Source: Schaalia sp. Marseille-Q2122 (lineage in GTDB: Bacteria > Actinomycetota > Actinomycetes > Actinomycetales > Actinomycetaceae). From it: a DNA stretch of 64,000 nt. Below, piece after piece: positions 36,020 through 45,137 of the stretch. The notes beneath the pieces are model-generated. The model worked only from the letters and a program-made list of their open reading frames with translations. It was not told the origin of the DNA and made no database searches. The DNA is taken from positions 186,001 through 250,000 of the forward strand of contig NZ_CAHJXR010000002.1 in NCBI RefSeq assembly GCF_903645355.1, in the 5' to 3' direction. Positions within the stretch are counted from its first letter, which is position 1; every line of letters begins with the position of its first letter. The position numbers and the translations under genes were made by a program.

Positions 36020-39000
36020 ATGCTCATCACTCAACGACGCAGCAAGCGTGCGTTTACCTCCGTCACGACGCTCCTGCTCGCCTTCGCGCTGACAGCAGTA
36101 GGCAGCCCCGTTGATGGCAGTGCCTATGCCGCTACCTCTGAAGAAGAGCCCCTGCAGATTCTTGACGACATTCCGGTAGATCTTTTCCACCTGAGCGCAG
36201 ATGCTGAGGGAGCCCTGACCCTTCAGATGCGCACCCGAGATTCGGAAACACCACAGTTCTACGACCCTGCAAAGGCTGCCCTCAAGGTTCCTGACGTCAA
36301 TGAGATTGATCCACACCCTCAAAACCCTGCCCACAAGGTTCCTGAGGCAGTTTATGACTCCGCTGAGGGATACCACGTTCGTCCGACCAAGAAATTTAAG
36401 TCTGGACTGCTCAATGGTTCTGCGATGACGTGGAACCTCGAAGGCATGCTGGCCCAGAAGTACACCAGCACCAGTATTAAAGTGACACTCGTCAAGGCTC
36501 CCGCCGACGCTCAGGTCTTCACCTTCGCTCGCAACGAAGCCGGGGAAGCCGTCTCTCTTGTCGAGGAGAGCGATAAAAACGCTGGCACCTTCCGCCTGCC
36601 CAATGATGCCAAGGGCGTGTGGCTCGGCGTCTCGAATAAGAAGAGCGTCGAGGCAGAGTGGATCTTCACCAAGCCGGGAATCTATAAGCTCGCAGTCTCG
36701 GCAATGGGGGAGACCGATGGAGGCTCCTTCTCACGTCGAGCTGAGAAAACCTACACGATTGCGGTCGGCGACGACACTGAAGTGACCGCAGACGATCTCA
36801 TCTCTGATAACGACACTGCCGCCGCTGCGCCCTCGACCAACGGACACGGTGGTGGCACCACCCCTCCAACCGGGAGCAACGACACGACGCCACCCCAGGG
36901 AAATACCCACGGTCCGCAGCAGCCTGGCCAGACCCCACCGACTGCGCAAAACCCCGGAAATCCTGACGGCACGAACGCTGGACACGCAGGCCATACGGAT
37001 GCCCCGCAGGGAAGTATTTCCACCCAGCAAGACCCTGTGACTCAACGGGCCATGCTCTACCGCACCCATGTCGATGCGGCACATATCAACTGGGACGCTG
37101 ATAAAAACCGTCTCGCAGTAGGAGTCATTGATGGCTCAACCCTCCGCCCCGCAGAGGACGTGGTTGTTCGCCTAGGACCCGATGCTGACACCAATGGCCG
37201 CGAAGTCTCCCGCATCAAACTGCCTGCATCCAACGCTCTGTCCTTCTTAGGCAAGCCGGGCGAGATCGTGTGGAACGCACCCGCACAGTACTACCGTGGT
37301 TGGCGGCCCCTATGGGCAGGCTACGGTGCAGGCGACATGCCCGCACACATCGTTCCTGACTCCCTTGAACTCGAACTCGTGTCAGTTGATGGCCCGGGCT
37401 GGATGTCGGTATGGCGTTCAGGGGCGGGCTTCGTCCAAGAGGATCTCAATTCCTCCAACGATGATCGCCGTCGCGTTCGCATGACCGCAGGCGCACACGG
37501 ACACTTCAACTGGAGTTTCTCAGAAGCAGGGCGTTACACCACCACATGGAAGGCCCACGCCCGTACCACCGAAGGTGGCGTCATCAGTTCACAAAACCAC
37601 GATGTCATATGGCTCGTTGGCCCTGACAGCGCTGTTGGCCTACCTGAGAACACCACTCAGGCTGCTGCTATCTTCACGCCTGCTGAATCCTTTGACGTCG
37701 ATCCTGCTCCGCAAGACCCCGGCTATTTTGAGGCCGCTCCTGTGGGAGAATCCGCTGAACGCCCCGAAAAGGGCAGCTACACCTGTGTCGCTAACGGACA
37801 CCACGATATTGCTGCGCGCATGAGCGACAGCGGCAAGGTTCAACCCTTCTGGAAGGACACCGCAGTTACCGGCAAGACTGTCGAGCGTGCAAGCGGCACG
37901 ATCGTCGTCCCCGTACCGGACTACGCGTCGCACCCCCTGAATGTTGACGGTCCCGGGGCAGCACTGAAAGCTCTTGCTCCCCAGGGAAGCACCGTGTGGA
38001 CCTTGCCTGAACAACAAGATCCCAAGTTGGCCTGGATCGGTGTGAACACCGAGGCAATGCCCTACTCTAAGCTCTCGGGTGACGCCGTCCAGATGAGTTT
38101 TGGAAGCGTTGAAGGCCCAGGCCGCATGGTCCACTGGGAAGCCGATATTTTGAATGGCGCGCGAGTTCTGATGAACTCTAGTGTTGAGGGCGACAAGATC
38201 GTCCTGGCAGACCCCACTCACAAGCATCTGGCCACCTCCTTCACCAGCCCTGGCCTGTACCTTGCCGAATACACCATCCGCGCAAACTACGGCGCTCATT
38301 CCGGTTGGGTAGGTTCAACAGACTACGACTGGTTGAATGTCTACTACGCCGTTGGAAATGCTGAGATTGCCGCACTGTGTGGCGACAGCATCGTCATTCC
38401 CCCGACGTCGAATACCCCCAAGGAACCCGACACCCAGGTCCCTCCGACCTCGCCAAAGCCCGGAGAGCAACCGTCACGCCCCAATCCTCCGGCGGGCACG
38501 GATTCTCCAAAGGACAACGGCTCTCCGAAGGACACCGACTCGCCAAAGAATAACGATGCCCCCACAGGCAACGGCACTCCCAAGGACTCGGATGTTCCCA
38601 AGGACACGACCCCTGATACACACAACACTGCTCCTTCTGCCTGCTACCCCAAGGGTGTCACGACTGTCCTCGACTCTGGACACACCGACCTGTTCACCCT
38701 CATGGCCAACACTAACGGCGGCCTCGACCTAAAGGTCAAGGAAGATGTCACCGCACCGGGTACCATTCGTGATCCTCACACTGTGCTCATCAAGGTAAAA
38801 GAATCCGCTCAGCGTGACCTTCCAGCAGGTATTCCCGGCTCACCCCGTGGCTACTACCTTCCCCAGGGCGGAGACAAGGATCTCGTGTGGCCCGGATGGG
38901 ATACACAGGGCATTGCAGCCGCAGGTTTAGCAAAAGCCTCCTTCGATGTTTCCTACACCGGCCCTGAAGGTGGACGCATCCATATGTTCATTACCAAGGG

Positions 39001-40552
39001 ATTCGGAGGTAACGCTCTGGAATCACGCCTGACAACGGGCGGATATACCCTCGATCCTGCCGGATCAACCATCGTGCAGGACTACCCGGCTCACACTCAC
39101 GTCAACTGGGTGTTCAGCAAGCCCGGCCGCTACACATTGACGGTCACCGGCCACGCCGCCCGCGAGGACGGTTCCCAGCGCATCTCGACTACCCCGCAGA
39201 CTTACACCATTGATGTAGGAACCTTCGAATGTGGTGGTCCCCGCCTTGAACTCTCCTCCACGACGGTCAGCCAGGGCGGCACCCTCGAACTGGTTGCCTC
39301 AGGTCTGACTCCGAACGAAGAAGTCATCTTCGAGATCCACTCCGACCCGATCGTCCTCCCCGCTGTCCGCGCCGATGACAAGGGTGTAGCCCGCGCAACC
39401 TGGACGATCCCGGCGAACTTCCCCGCCGGTCACCACCACGCCATTGTGCGCGGACGCCCCGACCTGAAGATCGCCTTCCACGTTGGCCCCCAAAGCGCTG
39501 ACAAGGATCGCAAGGACGGGTCACAAACGGGCGACCAGGGTGTTGACAAGAACGGCAAGGACTCCACCGGCAACACGGGTTCTGGGACGGGTGCCACGAA
39601 CGGTGGCTCGACCATCCCCCAGGGTGGTACCGACAGTGCCAGCGGCTCTGGTGGCGCCAGCCGAGGTGGTGGCCGCAGCGGCGCAGGTGAGGTGTGTATC
39701 CCAACCGTCATCACCCGTGAAGCCGACGTCGAAGAAGTCAAGAAGCTTGAGGCCGCCTCACAGGGCGCATCCGCGGGTAAAGCGACGACCACGCTCACCT
39801 TCAATGTCGGCCCCGGTGCTTCGGGTAACGCCCGCGATGGTCACTTTGACCTGGGTCCCGTCATCGAAAACAACACGGTGTACGCCCGCGTGAAGGACGA
39901 CCGCCAGCAGCCCGCCGTGTGGGTGGATCCGACCAGCCTGACCTTCGCCGTTGGCGATGAGGCAGCCCTGGATGCTCCTGAACAGTTGAAGTTCATTACC
40001 TCGGCAGGGTCGAAGGTGTGGATGATCCAGCAAACGCAGGTCAAGGACGTGCCCTGGCTGGGAATGAATTCTCAGCGCGAGGAGATCGTCAACCGCACCA
40101 CCGGTGAGGTGACCTTCACCCTTGAATCCGTGGACGGTCCTGGCAAGGTCGCCGTCTTCGAGTCGGGCACCCTGGGCTCTGGTGTTGGGAAGATGGTGTT
40201 CAACGACGCTGGCTCCTCCTACACGCTTAGAGCCAACACCCACGCCCACCACAACTGGCTCTTCACTGCCCCCGGTACCTACACGATGACCATCTCCATG
40301 GAGGTGCAGTCAACCTCGGGTGAGCTCAAGGGATCCACTGGCACTACGGGCGGCCTGACCCTGACCGGCGAGACCGGCCCCAATGGACGCCCAATGGTGT
40401 CCGAAACCGTCGGCCGTACGAAGTCAGGTCAGCCCTGCTCCCTGGCACAAACCGGCGCTCAGACTGACATGGTGGGACCCTACGCCCTCCTGCTGGTTAT
40501 CCTCGGCAGCGTGGCTGTCCTTGCTGCCCGTCGAGGCACTCGCCTGAACTGA
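36020..40552 (+). CDS. Wall-anchored five-repeat protein of the anchored-repeat ABC transporter
   Basis: A 1510-residue surface protein. After a signal peptide (to about residue 37) come five copies of one module of about 200 residues, each starting (G)H.D(L/I) and ending in an HxNWxFTxPGxY-like motif; the end motifs lie near residues 213, 494, 740, 1028 and 1407. Linkers are Gly/Thr/Pro-rich (about 265-330) and a PKD/SPK repeat (about 795-870), and an Ig-like domain lies near 1075-1160. The C-terminus has LAQTG, a hydrophobic helix and an Arg-containing tail: sortase anchoring. This matches the TIGRFAM-defined anchored-repeat wall protein (choice-of-anchor M) found with a zinc-type ABC transporter. 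It probably captures a ligand at the wall; the ligand has not been shown. Confidence 0.88.
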   Translation: MLITQRRSKRAFTSVTTLLLAFALTAVGSPVDGSAYAATSEEEPLQILDDIPVDLFHLSADAEGALTLQMRTRDSETPQFYDPAKAALKVPDVNEIDPHPQNPAHKVPEAVYDSAEGYHVRPTKKFKSGLLNGSAMTWNLEGMLAQKYTSTSIKVTLVKAPADAQVFTFARNEAGEAVSLVEESDKNAGTFRLPNDAKGVWLGVSNKKSVEAEWIFTKPGIYKLAVSAMGETDGGSFSRRAEKTYTIAVGDDTEVTADDLISDNDTAAAAPSTNGHGGGTTPPTGSNDTTPPQGNTHGPQQPGQTPPTAQNPGNPDGTNAGHAGHTDAPQGSISTQQDPVTQRAMLYRTHVDAAHINWDADKNRLAVGVIDGSTLRPAEDVVVRLGPDADTNGREVSRIKLPASNALSFLGKPGEIVWNAPAQYYRGWRPLWAGYGAGDMPAHIVPDSLELELVSVDGPGWMSVWRSGAGFVQEDLNSSNDDRRRVRMTAGAHGHFNWSFSEAGRYTTTWKAHARTTEGGVISSQNHDVIWLVGPDSAVGLPENTTQAAAIFTPAESFDVDPAPQDPGYFEAAPVGESAERPEKGSYTCVANGHHDIAARMSDSGKVQPFWKDTAVTGKTVERASGTIVVPVPDYASHPLNVDGPGAALKALAPQGSTVWTLPEQQDPKLAWIGVNTEAMPYSKLSGDAVQMSFGSVEGPGRMVHWEADILNGARVLMNSSVEGDKIVLADPTHKHLATSFTSPGLYLAEYTIRANYGAHSGWVGSTDYDWLNVYYAVGNAEIAALCGDSIVIPPTSNTPKEPDTQVPPTSPKPGEQPSRPNPPAGTDSPKDNGSPKDTDSPKNNDAPTGNGTPKDSDVPKDTTPDTHNTAPSACYPKGVTTVLDSGHTDLFTLMANTNGGLDLKVKEDVTAPGTIRDPHTVLIKVKESAQRDLPAGIPGSPRGYYLPQGGDKDLVWPGWDTQGIAAAGLAKASFDVSYTGPEGGRIHMFITKGFGGNALESRLTTGGYTLDPAGSTIVQDYPAHTHVNWVFSKPGRYTLTVTGHAAREDGSQRISTTPQTYTIDVGTFECGGPRLELSSTTVSQGGTLELVASGLTPNEEVIFEIHSDPIVLPAVRADDKGVARATWTIPANFPAGHHHAIVRGRPDLKIAFHVGPQSADKDRKDGSQTGDQGVDKNGKDSTGNTGSGTGATNGGSTIPQGGTDSASGSGGASRGGGRSGAGEVCIPTVITREADVEEVKKLEAASQGASAGKATTTLTFNVGPGASGNARDGHFDLGPVIENNTVYARVKDDRQQPAVWVDPTSLTFAVGDEAALDAPEQLKFITSAGSKVWMIQQTQVKDVPWLGMNSQREEIVNRTTGEVTFTLESVDGPGKVAVFESGTLGSGVGKMVFNDAGSSYTLRANTHAHHNWLFTAPGTYTMTISMEVQSTSGELKGSTGTTGGLTLTGETGPNGRPMVSETVGRTKSGQPCSLAQTGAQTDMVGPYALLLVILGSVAVLAARRGTRLN

Positions 40553-40564
40553 CCGGGTCCTCCA

Positions 40565-40609
40565 AGCGGTGCTGTGATCGCATTCTTGTGATGTGCTCAC
40601 AGCACCGCT
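40565..40609 (+). terminator. Hairpin between the wall-protein gene and the binding-protein gene
   Basis: AGCGGTGCTGTGA and TCACAGCACCGCT form a perfect 13-bp stem with a 19-base loop. There is no T run, so it may reduce rather than stop readthrough and give the wall protein and the transporter different levels. Confidence 0.6.
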
Positions 40610-40629
40610 GAGGCCGTTCAGGCACCCGA

Positions 40630-40644
40630 CGGGAACGCTTCCCC
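40630..40644 (+). promoter_or_regulatory. Second Zur-like box upstream of the binding protein
   Basis: CGGGAACGCTTCCCC contains the perfect dyad GGGAA-CGC-TTCCC and agrees with the 35986 box at 11 of 15 positions. It lies 44-58 bases before the GTG of the substrate-binding protein, suggesting a second regulated promoter after the hairpin at 40565. Confidence 0.5.
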
Positions 40645-40687
40645 TATTTCCCATCATCACGCCGCCCCCTGCGGCAGAAGGTTATCC

Positions 40688-42313
40688 GTGACTCATCACT
40701 CACGTTCGTTCACTGCGATGTTGGCCTGTGCCAGCATCGCATTCAGTGCGTGTAGCGCCCAAGCCCTCCCCGCTGATGCCGACAATGAACTCCGAATCGT
40801 TACGACCACTGGCATCCTGGCCGATCTGGTGCGCAATGTTGCTGGCCCCGATGTTCACCTGTCGCAGATCGTCCCTGATGGCGCCGACCCGCACTCCTAC
40901 GAACCAAGCTTGCGCTCCATCCGCGACATTGCCTACGCCGACCTGGCTTTTACGAACTACCTGCTCCTTGAGGAGCACGCCATTATCCGCACCCTGGATG
41001 CGAATCTGCCCCGCACGGCAGTGTCGGTGTCGATCGCGGAGGAAGCTGCCAAGGAAGGGGCAACCATTCTTCCCCTCGTGGAGGACCGCGCGCTCGACAC
41101 CGCATGGCTCGGAATGCGCGTGGCCGGCAGGGGAGAGCGTTTCGGCGCGACACGCTCTTCCGAAGTCGACCTGAGCGCGACAGCGGTGGAAGGGCCGGGG
41201 GATGCCTCGTCCTACCTGACGACGACCTTCGGTGCGCCCGAGATTGCCTTCTCCTCCTCGGATGGTTTCTCGGAAGGCGATGGCTATGCCTCCGACACGA
41301 TCTCCCTACCTGCGGACGCCCACACGCACATGAGCTGGGCTTTTACCAAGCCCGGCGTGTACCGCATCCACTTCCGTGGTGCCTTGCGCACCCACGAGGG
41401 CGCCCGCCCCATCCCCATTGAGGGGGCTACTGCGGTCTTCGCTGTCGGCGTGGACCCCTACGAGGTCGCCTCCGCAGAGCAGCGCCTTATTTTCGGGGCA
41501 GGCCACGGTGACCTCACCGTCGATATCGACGCCGGACGCCTGACACTCATGGTCGATCAGCCAGCCGACGGCGCGCCCTCACCCTTGGAGGGCGCGATGG
41601 CCACCGGTGCGACGGAGGTCCCCGGCCTGCTTGGCCTTGACCTCGATCAGGTCGTCATTGAGGTTCCCACGCGGACCCTGACAGAAGTGCCGGGCACGAC
41701 GGGCTTCCGTTTCCTTGGCCAACCAGGTGATCCCCTCTATCTCCTGCCCCAGGCGGTCCTGGGCAAGCACGTTCACGGTGAAATCGACCCTCACCTGTGG
41801 CATGACGTGCACAATGCCGCCGCCTACGTGCGCGTCATCCGCGATCGTCTCATGGAGGTCGATCCCGAAGGAGCGGACGGCTACCGGCAACGCGCAGCTG
41901 ACTACCTACGGACCCTTGAAAAGGTTGACGCCCGCGTGGAGGCGACCATTGCAACCATCCCCGAGGACTCTCGCCATCTCGTCACCACCCACGACGCCTA
42001 CGCCTACCTGGCTAATGCTTACGGGCTGACGGTCGCGGGTTTTGTCGCCCCCAACCCTGCTGTTGAACCCTCCATCGCTGATCGTCGCAAGCTTGCCGCC
42101 ACGATTGAGGACTTGAATATTGGCGCGGTCTTCTTGGAACCGCAGCTCGCTCAGCGTCGCTCAACCCTGACTACTGTCGCGGAAGAATCGGGCGTGCAGG
42201 TGTGTCCGCTCTATGGGGATACCTTCGACCAGGACGTTCACACCTACGCCGACATGATGATCGCCAACGCGAATTCTTTGGCCCGATGTTTGGGAGGCAC
42301 TCCCTCGCCTTAA
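40688..42313 (+). CDS. Anchored-repeat ABC transporter substrate-binding lipoprotein (ZnuA-like with inserted module)
   Basis: A 541-residue binding protein of the metal-binding (cluster A-I, ZnuA/TroA) type. The signal sequence ends FSAC (lipid Cys22). Lobe 1 (about 35-135) has DGADPHSYEP with His69. Lobe 2 (about 366-535) has DPHLWHD (His369), TTHDAYAY (His435) and GDTFD (Asp511). These are the four ligand positions of zinc/manganese binders. Between the lobes, residues 138-355 are the same surface module as in the wall protein, but with its C-terminal half (WLG...HTHMSWAFTKPGVY) before its N-terminal half (GHGDL...FLGQPGDPLYLLPQ). GTG 40688 follows AGAAGG by six bases. It matches the anchored-repeat substrate-binding family. 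Confidence 0.9.
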   Translation: MTHHSRSFTAMLACASIAFSACSAQALPADADNELRIVTTTGILADLVRNVAGPDVHLSQIVPDGADPHSYEPSLRSIRDIAYADLAFTNYLLLEEHAIIRTLDANLPRTAVSVSIAEEAAKEGATILPLVEDRALDTAWLGMRVAGRGERFGATRSSEVDLSATAVEGPGDASSYLTTTFGAPEIAFSSSDGFSEGDGYASDTISLPADAHTHMSWAFTKPGVYRIHFRGALRTHEGARPIPIEGATAVFAVGVDPYEVASAEQRLIFGAGHGDLTVDIDAGRLTLMVDQPADGAPSPLEGAMATGATEVPGLLGLDLDQVVIEVPTRTLTEVPGTTGFRFLGQPGDPLYLLPQAVLGKHVHGEIDPHLWHDVHNAAAYVRVIRDRLMEVDPEGADGYRQRAADYLRTLEKVDARVEATIATIPEDSRHLVTTHDAYAYLANAYGLTVAGFVAPNPAVEPSIADRRKLAATIEDLNIGAVFLEPQLAQRRSTLTTVAEESGVQVCPLYGDTFDQDVHTYADMMIANANSLARCLGGTPSP

Positions 42314-42368
42314 CCCCTCATCTTCCCTGATGCCCCTATCGATTGTGTTGTACAGAAAGACCCCCCCG

Positions 42369-43334
42369 ATGCGTTTTCTTCCTCGTTTGAGTGCCGCCGT
42401 AACGATCCTCGTTGCCAGCCTCGCTGTCGCTCCTGCGGCCCTCGCCGACGATGATCCGAACCTTGCCCAGTCCGTGTCCTCTGACGAGGCCCAGGCCACC
42501 GGCCAGCACGTCATTGAACGCGGCCACGTTGATGTTGGCCCCCGTGTTGTTGACGGCGAATGGATGGTCATGGCCCGCGATGACTCCGGCACAGCTCCGG
42601 TGTGGCGTGACCCGCAGGAGGTGGTGTTGCGCGTGGGCGATGCCTCCAAGCTCGCCGCCCCCACTGAAAGCGCCTACGCCTTCATGGAGGGAAAGGAAGG
42701 GCAGGAGTGGTACATCATCCCTCAAACGGAGAACCACGAGGTCGTCTGGCTGGGGTGGAACACTCAGGATCCGGAGGTGACGCGCCTGATTGAGCGCGGC
42801 GCGACGATGAGCATCGGCCCGGTGGAGGGGCCGGGACGCTCATGGATGTTCCTCCAGGATGGAACCTTTGGGGAGCCTCGCCTGCTGGTGGACGGGCAGA
42901 AGAAGGAAGCGCAGGACGTGTGGGTGGACGTCAATACGCATGTCCACGCCAACTGGGTGTTCACCGACCCCGGTGTGTACACAGCTGCCCTGCGCTTCTC
43001 GGCAAAGACCACGGACGGTCAGGAGGCCAGCGCCTCCACGACCCTGCGTTTCGCTGTGGGGGATGAGACGTCGGTTGACGAGGCCTTCGCCGCCGCTGAG
43101 GTGAGTGCACCGGCTGCCACCGTGGATGCCGGGCAGTCTGCAGCGGCTGATGAGCCTGCTAGCAGCGCACAGGCGGGGGGCGTTGAGACTGCGAGCTACC
43201 TGCCCCTGATTGTTCTTGCCATCGCAGCGGTGGCCGTCATTGGTGGGGCGTTGGCGATTATGCGCTCGCGTGTGAGCGCCCGCGAACGAGCCCTCGCTAT
43301 GGCTGAGGTGGAGCAGCAGGAGGCCAAGAAGTGA
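42369..43334 (+). CDS. Membrane-tethered single-module (choice-of-anchor M) protein
   Basis: A 321-residue exported protein: signal peptide (MRFLPRLSAAVTILVASLAV), one surface module (GHVDVGPRVVDGEWMVMARD to HVHANWVFTDPGVYTAAL, about 45-240), an Ala/Ser-rich linker, and a C-terminal membrane helix (YLPLIVLAIAAVAVIGG) with a charged cytoplasmic tail. It lacks a sortase motif, so it stays in the membrane beside the transporter. ATG 42369 has AGAAAGA upstream; an in-frame ATG 39 bases earlier would put charged residues before the signal. Its stop overlaps the ATPase GTG. It probably bridges the wall-anchored protein and the binding protein. Confidence 0.85.
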   Translation: MRFLPRLSAAVTILVASLAVAPAALADDDPNLAQSVSSDEAQATGQHVIERGHVDVGPRVVDGEWMVMARDDSGTAPVWRDPQEVVLRVGDASKLAAPTESAYAFMEGKEGQEWYIIPQTENHEVVWLGWNTQDPEVTRLIERGATMSIGPVEGPGRSWMFLQDGTFGEPRLLVDGQKKEAQDVWVDVNTHVHANWVFTDPGVYTAALRFSAKTTDGQEASASTTLRFAVGDETSVDEAFAAAEVSAPAATVDAGQSAAADEPASSAQAGGVETASYLPLIVLAIAAVAVIGGALAIMRSRVSARERALAMAEVEQQEAKK

Positions 43335-44131
43335 GTGCCGCAGTAGTCCTTGAGACGGCGCCGCCAGTCCTTGCCCAGACGCCAGCACCCACGGCCCCCG
43401 CGCTGCAGGTTGAGGGCGTGCGGGTCGACCTCGGCGGTCGTGAGGTCCTCGCCGGCGTCACCCTGGATGTCCGCCACGGCGAATTTGCTGCCCTCATTGG
43501 CCCTAACGGTGCGGGCAAGACCACGCTGTTGCGTTCCATTCTTGGCCTTGTTCGCATGAAGGAGGGGGCGGTGAGCGTTAACGGTCAGCCCGTTGTGCCT
43601 CGTCGTATCGGATACGTCCCCCAGCGCCACGAGTTCGCCTGGGATTTCCCCCTGACCGTGCGTGAAGCCGTTGTCGCGGGCTTGGCTGGATCCTTGGGAT
43701 GGGGTCGACGTCCGCGCCTTGAACACCAGCGCGCTGTGGAACAGGCCCTGCTCAAGACGAATATGCGCGACCTCTCCTCCCGGCCGGTGGGGGAGCTCTC
43801 GGGTGGCCAACGTCAGCGTGTTCTCGTTGCACGCGCACTCGCCTTGAACCCGGATGTGTTGCTCTTGGATGAGCCTTTCACCGGCTTGGATATGCCCACC
43901 CAGGAGATGCTCACCGACATGTTTTCCTCCCTGGCTCGCAATGGTCAGGCGGTGCTGATGACAACTCACGATCTCATCGGCGCTCTGGCGGACTGCGACC
44001 GCCTGCACCTGGTCAACCGCACGGTCATCGCATCAGGAACACCCGACGAGCTGCGCGACCCTCAGGTGTGGATTGAGACCTTCAAGGTCCGTCCCGATAA
44101 TCCTTTGCTCACTGCCTTGGGGGTGGCCTGA
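43331..44131 (+). CDS. Anchored-repeat ABC transporter ATP-binding protein
   Basis: A 266-residue ABC ATPase with Walker A GPNGAGKTT, Q-loop VPQRHEFAWDFPLTV, signature LSGGQRQR, Walker B VLLLDEPFTGLD and the switch His in TTHDL. It is of the ZnuC/MntB type used with ABC-3 permeases. An extra 25 residues rich in Ala/Pro precede the core. The GTG start overlaps the previous stop by four bases and its own TGA overlaps the permease ATG by one base, showing tight coupling. Confidence 0.93.
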   Translation: MSAAVVLETAPPVLAQTPAPTAPALQVEGVRVDLGGREVLAGVTLDVRHGEFAALIGPNGAGKTTLLRSILGLVRMKEGAVSVNGQPVVPRRIGYVPQRHEFAWDFPLTVREAVVAGLAGSLGWGRRPRLEHQRAVEQALLKTNMRDLSSRPVGELSGGQRQRVLVARALALNPDVLLLDEPFTGLDMPTQEMLTDMFSSLARNGQAVLMTTHDLIGALADCDRLHLVNRTVIASGTPDELRDPQVWIETFKVRPDNPLLTALGVA

Positions 44132-45000
44132 TGTTGTCACCGTGGGAATTCTTCATTGACCTGCTGAACCCGAATCTGGCGTTCCTGCCTCGCGCGCTCC
44201 TTATGGCTGTCATTAGCGCCCTTGTGTGCGGTGTGGTGGGCGCCCACGTGGTGCTGCGCGGCATGGCTTTCATTGGTGATGCTGTCGCTCACGCGGTCTT
44301 CCCAGGGTTGGCTGTGGCCTTCGTTCTTTCAGGCTCCCTGGTCCTTGGGGGCGCGATTGCGGGCATGAGCACCGCGATCCTTGTTGCCCTGTTGTCTCAG
44401 AATCGTCGCCTCAAGGAAGACTCCGTCATTGGAGTACTGTTTGTGGGTGCTTTCGCCTTGGGGATCGTCATTATTTCCCAGGCCCCCGGTTATGCGGGAT
44501 CGCTGCAGGACTTCCTTTTCGGGTCGATTACCGGTGTTCCCGCCGAGGAGGTGCCGACTGCCCTCATTGGCGCTGCCCTGGTGATTGGCGTCGTTGCCTT
44601 CTTCCACAAGGAGATTGTTGCGGTCAGCTTGGATCGTGAGAGTGCCCGGGCTGCGGGCCTTCCCGTCATGGGATTGGACATCATCCTTTACGTGGCGGTG
44701 TCACTGGCGGTGGTGATTTCTGTGCAGACCATTGGCAATGTGTTGGTGTTGGCGCTGCTCATTACCCCTGCTGCGACGGCGCGTCTGCTGACGGATCGTC
44801 TGATCCCTATGATGGTGCTGGGTCCGGTCATTGGCGCGCTGGCGAGTCTTGTTGGCCTGTACCTGTCGTGGTCGATTGATCTGCCCACGGGCGGGACGAT
44901 CGTGCTGGTGTTGACGGTGTTCTTTGCCCTGGCGTGGCTCTTTGCTCCGCGCCACGGCGTGTTCGCTCGCGCGCGCAAGCAGTCTCAGATCGAGGCTTAG
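44131..45000 (+). CDS. Anchored-repeat ABC transporter permease (ABC-3 family)
   Basis: A 289-residue integral membrane protein with eight to nine helices. It has the ABC-3 hallmarks: RGMAFIGDAVAHAVFPGLAVAF near the N-terminus (the family's AHAxLPG region) and QTIGNVLVLALLITPAATARLL near residue 205. These permeases move zinc or manganese, supporting metal as the substrate. It is the last gene of the five-gene cluster and is followed by an 18-bp hairpin. Confidence 0.93.
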   Translation: MLSPWEFFIDLLNPNLAFLPRALLMAVISALVCGVVGAHVVLRGMAFIGDAVAHAVFPGLAVAFVLSGSLVLGGAIAGMSTAILVALLSQNRRLKEDSVIGVLFVGAFALGIVIISQAPGYAGSLQDFLFGSITGVPAEEVPTALIGAALVIGVVAFFHKEIVAVSLDRESARAAGLPVMGLDIILYVAVSLAVVISVQTIGNVLVLALLITPAATARLLTDRLIPMMVLGPVIGALASLVGLYLSWSIDLPTGGTIVLVLTVFFALAWLFAPRHGVFARARKQSQIEA

Positions 45001-45015
45001 CGTCGAGCAGCGATA

Positions 45016-45058
45016 GAGGTCGGGGCGGGTTGGTGGTAGTCCAACCCGCCCCGACCTC
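45016..45058. terminator. Long hairpin ending the anchored-repeat cluster
   Basis: A perfect 18-bp stem (45016-45033 with 45041-45058) with a 7-base loop. Neither side has a T run, so termination would rely on the very stable GC stem. It lies between two converging units (permease and deoD). Confidence 0.7.
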
Positions 45059-45137
45059 ATGAAGCGCGTGGGCACACTGGGGTGGTGAGAGGTTTTCCCC
45101 CTGCTGCGCCTCAAGTCTTCGGCGCCTTCGTGGGCGC

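Noticed and set aside
45016-45058. The 18-bp hairpin as part of a mobile element
   Set aside because: A single stem-loop between converging genes with no transposase or duplication; it is best explained as a terminator.
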